9,226 nt of DNA from Faecalibacterium prausnitzii. GTDB lineage: Bacteria; Bacillota; Clostridia; Oscillospirales; Ruminococcaceae. Location: the NCBI GenBank assembly GCA_002313795.1, contig DCCL01000159.1, positions 1 through 9,226 on the forward strand, read 5' to 3'. The notes under the pieces were generated by a model, which saw only the letters and a list, made by a program, of their open reading frames with translations, was not told the origin of the DNA and made no database searches. Below are positions 6,637-9,226 of the stretch, in pieces. Numbering within the stretch: the stretch's first letter is position 1; each line of letters starts with the position of its first letter. The position numbers and the translations under genes were made by a program.

Positions 6637-6683
6637 AAAAAAGACAGCTTTGCCCTGAAAGTTCAGGGCGAACAAGCTGTCTT
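6637..6683 (-). terminator. Attenuator terminator of the asnS T-box
   Basis: On the minus strand AAGACAGCTT (6683-6674) pairs with AAGCTGTCTT (6650-6641), and inside it GCCCTGA pairs with TCAGGGC around an ACTT loop. TTTTTT follows at 6642-6637. It lies immediately after the T-box sequence, as expected for the terminator that forms when charged tRNA-Asn is bound or uncharged tRNA is scarce. Confidence 0.9.
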
Positions 6684-6925
6684 GTAATGTCCGCGGTGCC
6701 ACCTGAATTACCGGAAGTGTCCGGTCGCTCACGCGCTCTTCTGATCTAAGCGCTGCCCCTCTAACGCTGGGCCTGCGGCGCACCTATTGAGGGCCAAAAG
6801 CCCCGTTCAGTTTGCTGCTCCCGGGTGTTCGTTCACGCGGCGCACGCGCGCGGCTCTCAGCTGATGCCGCACTCTCTGGGCCGTACCGGCCCGCGCTACT
6901 TTTCCCGCTCATCGCATTTGACCTT
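6637..6925 (-). promoter_or_regulatory. T-box riboswitch (tRNA-Asn sensing) of asnS
   Basis: The minus-strand leader carries the landmarks of a T-box. GGGAAAAGTA (6906-6897) gives the 5' AGTA side of the specifier loop. Helices CGGG/CCCG below and GCGCGG (6896-6891) with CCGCGT (6840-6835) above enclose that loop. Its 3' side is GAACGAACA, giving an AAC (Asn) specifier at 6829-6827 followed by A. A distal stem GCGGC/GCCGC (6870-6850) caps stem I. Stem III is CCGGA/TCCGG (6724-6711). The T-box sequence AGGTGGCACCGCGG (6704-6691) flanked by GTAAT/ATTAC forms the antiterminator, followed by the terminator. In TGGN the variable base is C, which pairs with a G discriminator as in bacterial tRNA-Asn. 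Uncharged tRNA-Asn should stabilise the antiterminator and switch asnS on. Another AAC four bases upstream (6833-6831) leaves the register open but gives the same amino acid. Confidence 0.93.
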
Positions 6926-6928
6926 TAG

Positions 6929-6957
6929 AAAATATCACTTTGGCGGCATTTTGTCAA
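6929..6957 (-). promoter_or_regulatory. Sigma-A type promoter of the asnS leader
   Basis: On the minus strand the -35 is a perfect TTGACA (6957-6952) and the -10 is TATTTT (6934-6929) with a 17-base spacer. A TG one base upstream of the -10 gives an extended -10. The predicted start near 6922 falls just before the T-box stem I. Confidence 0.85.
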
Positions 6958-6981
6958 GCTTGACCGGCACTTCCGCTTTGC

Positions 6982-7025
6982 AGCTCCCTCCGGCTGAGGA
7001 AGCTGTCACCGTTGGTGCTGACGGT
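6982..7025 (-). repeat. Two small hairpins after spoIIP
   Basis: Between the spoIIP stop and the asnS promoter are ACCGT/ACGGT (7008-7025) and a 9-bp stem, AGCTCCCTC with GAGGAAGCT including one G-T pair (6982-7004). Neither is followed by a T-run on the minus strand, so neither is a clear intrinsic terminator. They may slow or end spoIIP transcription or protect the mRNA 3' end. Confidence 0.3.
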
Positions 7026-7034
7026 TCCTTGTTC

Positions 7035-8144
7035 TTAATTCAGCAGTGCCTCCGCAAGCCCCTGTGCTGCCAGCTGTCCGGCATAGAGGGCCTCATTGAG
7101 GTTGTTGCCATGCCCGCCGATCTCGATGAGCAGGCTGCCGGTGGTCAGGTCCTGATTATAAAAACGATAACTGAAGAGCACGGGCCGGGTGAGGCCGGGG
7201 TACATTCCCTCCATGCTCCGCTCCCACGCGGCGGCAAAGCGGAGATTCTGCCGCCAGTTGGGCAGTTTCACGCTGCCGCCGTTGTCGCAGCCACAGATGA
7301 TCATGACCTGCGCGGCCTGCTTTTCGTTCACGGTACAGACCGGGGCCATCCGGGAGCCGCCCTCTGTCTCAATGGCGTCCCGGTGAACATCCAGCACCAC
7401 CTTGATGCTGGGATATTGTGTCAGATAATTCTGCACTACGGCCCGGCTGTTCTCGTAGCTGCCGGTATAGCTGGGGTAGTCGTTCAGGGTCTCGTCGTGG
7501 AGTGTGTTCAGCCCCGCCGCATTGAGGGTATCGGCCATGACCCGGCCCACCGCGCACATATTCAGGTTCCGGTCTGTGGTGCGGGCACCGTCGCCGGGCG
7601 AGAACCAGAGCCCCGCTGACAGCCGGTAATCCTCCGTGGCATGGGTGTGCATGATGAGGATCTGAGGGTCAGGGCTGTCCTTTTCCACCCCGAAGGGAAG
7701 CGGATTTTCTATCTCGGCTGCAATATCCGCTGCTGCCTGCCGGGTGTTGTTCTTGATGCTGCCCGCTCCGCAGGGGATATACTTTTCACTGGTGCCCTGA
7801 GGATAGGTCTTTTCGAGGACTGTACCCGCGTTTTCGGGCCGTGCGTCCTCTCCCAAAAGCTCCACAAAATAATTTTCGATATCCCCCGCCGGGGCAGCCG
7901 CCTGCGGGGTCGAAGCCGCCGTCTCCGTGCTCTCCGCAGCTGCTTCGGAACCTGCGGTCTGCTCTGCCTGCGAGACAGCGTTCCGGCTCAGGGAAAGGGC
8001 GGTCTGCGCCGCCGGGACAGGCCCGGCAATGACTGCCGCCAGCCCCAGCACAAGGCCGTGGGCCGTGAAGGTCAGGGCTGCAAAGAGGGCCGCAGCGCCC
8101 AGAAAGGGCAGCAGATAGCCCCGCCTTGTCTCGGTACAGCGCAT
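7035..8144 (-). CDS. spoIIP: Stage II sporulation protein P, peptidoglycan amidase
   Basis: SpoIIP is a membrane-anchored N-acetylmuramoyl-L-alanine amidase (with endopeptidase activity in B. subtilis). With SpoIID and SpoIIM it dissolves septal peptidoglycan during engulfment of the forespore. This 369-residue protein has a basic N-terminus, a hydrophobic anchor at about 11-40, an Ala/Glu/Thr-rich linker at about 45-88, and the SpoIIP domain from about 90 on. Family blocks are ILIMHTHATEDY (162-173), TTDRNLN (189-195), VVLDVHRDA (249-257) and LLIEIGGHGNNLNEA (338-352). Likely zinc or catalytic residues are His166/His168, Glu171, His254 and Glu341, assigned by motif. A GAGGGGG site just before the ATG supports the start. 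It lies 53 bases downstream of gpr on the same strand, an order shared with Bacillus, and a sigma-E-like promoter overlaps the gpr stop codon. Confidence 0.95.
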   Translation of the reverse strand: MRCTETRRGYLLPFLGAAALFAALTFTAHGLVLGLAAVIAGPVPAAQTALSLSRNAVSQAEQTAGSEAAAESTETAASTPQAAAPAGDIENYFVELLGEDARPENAGTVLEKTYPQGTSEKYIPCGAGSIKNNTRQAAADIAAEIENPLPFGVEKDSPDPQILIMHTHATEDYRLSAGLWFSPGDGARTTDRNLNMCAVGRVMADTLNAAGLNTLHDETLNDYPSYTGSYENSRAVVQNYLTQYPSIKVVLDVHRDAIETEGGSRMAPVCTVNEKQAAQVMIICGCDNGGSVKLPNWRQNLRFAAAWERSMEGMYPGLTRPVLFSYRFYNQDLTTGSLLIEIGGHGNNLNEALYAGQLAAQGLAEALLN

Positions 8145-8174
8145 GAAATCCCCCTCCCCTGTGTCATCTTTAGG

Positions 8175-8203
8175 AAGATATGAGCCGCCTGCCGGTTTTA
8201 TCC
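8175..8203 (-). promoter_or_regulatory. Possible sigma-E (sporulation) promoter of spoIIP
   Basis: On the minus strand GGATAAA (8203-8197) and CATATCTT (8182-8175) are 14 bases apart. The sigma-E consensus, as I recall it, is KMATATT, 14-15 bases, CATACAHT. The ATA core of the -35 and six of eight -10 positions match. It overlaps the gpr stop codon and would start about 25 bases before spoIIP. In B. subtilis spoIIP is made under sigma-E, which fits. Confidence 0.4.
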
Positions 8204-8977
8204 CACCAGCCAGCAGAGCTGCGCGATGCTCAGCCGGGGCTGCAGCGCCCGGTTGATGGCTGCGCCCAGCAGAGCGGCCCCGTGAGCGATGACACTGTCC
8301 AGCTCCCGGGGCGTCACCACCAGGTCTTTGCCCTCTTGGGCCATCATCAGGGTGGGGATGCCCGCCGCAATGACCGGCAGGCCCAGCCGGGCTGCATCCA
8401 GATGCTTTTCACTGCCGGGCTGAGCGGGACAGAGACCGGTATCGGAAAATTGCAGGGTCCGGCCCAGCCGCTGAGGCTCTGAGGAACAAAGGCTGTCCAC
8501 GCAGATGAGAGCCGCCGGGCGCAGTTCCCGCACCAGCGCCCCGGCCAGCTGCTGCAAACTCATCCCGGTTGCGGCCGAGACGCCCGGGGCCACTGCCGCC
8601 ACCGGACGGATGCCCCGCACCGGCAGGCGGCTCTCCCCCATGGTGACGAAGATCTTCTGCACCGTCCGGGGGCCGAGGGCGTCGGCTGTGACCCGGCGGT
8701 TGCCCACTCCCAGCACCAGCACCGGGCCTTCCGACGGCAGAAGGGCCCGCAGCTCCCCCGCCGCCTGCTCGATGACCTCCGCGTCCCGCTCATCCAGCAC
8801 ACTGACACTGGGCACTTCCAGCGTCACATACCGTCCTCTGGGCCGGGCCAGCCCCTCCCGGGCGATCTCTACCCTCGTCACGGTCACGCTGCCCCGCTTT
8901 GCCGTGGCCGCACGCACCCCGGCCGGCAGCTCTGCCGCCGCTGTGTAAAGCTCATCCGCCATATCTGTCAGGCGCAT
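8198..8977 (-). CDS. gpr: Germination protease GPR (spore protease)
   Basis: GPR is an aspartic-type endopeptidase stored as a zymogen in spores. It cuts the DNA-binding small acid-soluble proteins at germination. This copy has 259 residues. Recognisable blocks are GRYVTLEVP (48-56), VLGVGNRRVTADALGP (88-103), IRPVAAVAPGV (123-133), LICVDSLCSSEPQRLG (157-172), LQFSDTGLCP (175-184) and LGLPVIAAGIPT (198-209). Asp99 (TADALGP) and Asp161 (VDSL) are the probable catalytic pair by comparison with B. megaterium GPR. The protein is clearly shorter than Bacillus GPR (about 370 residues), mainly at the C-terminus and near the N-terminus, but all the core blocks are present. GGGAG lies about 6 bases before the ATG. 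It is divergent from rpsT and directly upstream of spoIIP. Confidence 0.93.
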   Translation of the reverse strand: MRLTDMADELYTAAAELPAGVRAATAKRGSVTVTRVEIAREGLARPRGRYVTLEVPSVSVLDERDAEVIEQAAGELRALLPSEGPVLVLGVGNRRVTADALGPRTVQKIFVTMGESRLPVRGIRPVAAVAPGVSAATGMSLQQLAGALVRELRPAALICVDSLCSSEPQRLGRTLQFSDTGLCPAQPGSEKHLDAARLGLPVIAAGIPTLMMAQEGKDLVVTPRELDSVIAHGAALLGAAINRALQPRLSIAQLCWLVG

Positions 8978-9088
8978 CTTTCTCCCTCATTTCTGCTCCA
9001 TTTTCTACCCAAAAGCCGGTTTCGGGCTCCCGCAGCACAAAAAGTATGGGAAAATCAAAACTTTTTGAAACAAAAATCGAAAAAATGC

Positions 9089-9117
9089 TTGCGCTGAAAC
9101 GGCAAATATGGTATCAT
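9089..9117 (+). promoter_or_regulatory. Promoter of rpsT
   Basis: TTGCGC (9089-9094) and TATCAT (9112-9117) are 17 bases apart, with TG one base before the -10 (extended -10), which makes up for the poor -35. An A/T-rich tract upstream (about 9040-9085) could act as an UP element. The start would be near 9124, about 30 bases before the rpsT ATG. Confidence 0.7.
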
Positions 9118-9155
9118 AAGGTGCGCTGTTATAGGTAGCCAAGGAGGTGGAACGA

Positions 9156-9226
9156 ATGCCTAACATCAAATCTCAGAAGGACCGTGTCGCGCAGGCTGCT
9201 GTGGAGCAGGCTCACAACAAGGCCAT
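9156..9226 (+). CDS. rpsT: 30S ribosomal protein S20, N-terminal part
   Basis: The gene begins at ATG 9156 and runs off the window after 23 codons. The translation starts MPNIKSQKDRVAQAA, which matches the MPNIKSAKKRV-type start of ribosomal protein S20, a primary 16S rRNA-binding protein of the 30S subunit. A very strong AAGGAGGTG (9141-9149) stands 6 bases before the ATG. It is transcribed away from gpr, the same arrangement as in Bacillus subtilis. Confidence 0.93.
   Translation, partial: MPNIKSQKDRVAQAAVEQAHNKA

Noticed and set aside
6825..7619. Open frame of 264 codons on the plus strand across the asnS leader and spoIIP
   Set aside because: It overlaps the T-box, the asnS promoter and most of the conserved SpoIIP domain in antisense, and has no ribosome binding site.
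9014..9028. AGCC/GGCT hairpin followed by TTTT on the minus strand in the gpr leader
   Set aside because: The stem has only 4 bp, too weak for a terminator or attenuator.
9042..9048. CATACTT on the minus strand upstream of gpr as a sigma-G -10
   Set aside because: It resembles CATAMTA, but no GHATR-like -35 stands 17-18 bases upstream, so a sporulation promoter for gpr is not supported by sequence alone.

Overview
This window looks like chromosomal core DNA from a GC-rich, Gram-positive, spore-lineage Firmicute (Clostridia). The evidence is a gpr-spoIIP sporulation pair next to a divergent rpsT (an order also found in Bacillus), a T-box riboswitch in front of asnS, strong AGGAGG-type ribosome binding sites and GC-rich codon use. 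The protein style suggests the Oscillospiraceae/Ruminococcaceae group (Faecalibacterium, Gemmiger, Subdoligranulum and relatives). That placement is an inference from memory, not a search result.

Layout. Positions 2-607 (+) are the C-terminal part of peptide chain release factor 3, closed by a strong hairpin terminator. Positions 755-1738 (+) are a single-gene aldo/keto reductase, also closed by a long hairpin. From 1976 to 8977 every gene is on the minus strand. In transcription order these are gpr and spoIIP (8977-7035), a T-box leader with asnS (about 6925-5042), mutY (4853-3810), a small membrane-anchored acidic protein (3662-3438), and a membrane-anchored protein with a degenerate LytM/M23 domain (3280-1976). 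The window ends with the first 23 codons of rpsT on the plus strand, divergent from gpr.

How the parts work. prfC, asnS and rpsT belong to translation. mutY repairs 8-oxoG:A mispairs. GPR degrades small acid-soluble spore proteins at germination, and SpoIIP is a peptidoglycan amidase used in engulfment. The best-defined regulatory element is the asnS leader. It has a near-consensus promoter, a stem I with an AAC (Asn) specifier, a T-box sequence whose variable base is C (matching the G discriminator of tRNA-Asn), and an intrinsic terminator. About 200 further bases of structured leader lie between that terminator and the asnS start codon.

No mobile element, CRISPR array, tRNA or rRNA gene is visible, and I see no clear evidence of a novel multi-gene system. 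The items most worth a second look are the LytM-like protein that has lost its visible zinc ligands, the long post-terminator part of the asnS leader, the small single-gene membrane protein with a well-formed promoter, and a sigma-E-like promoter overlapping the gpr stop codon in front of spoIIP.
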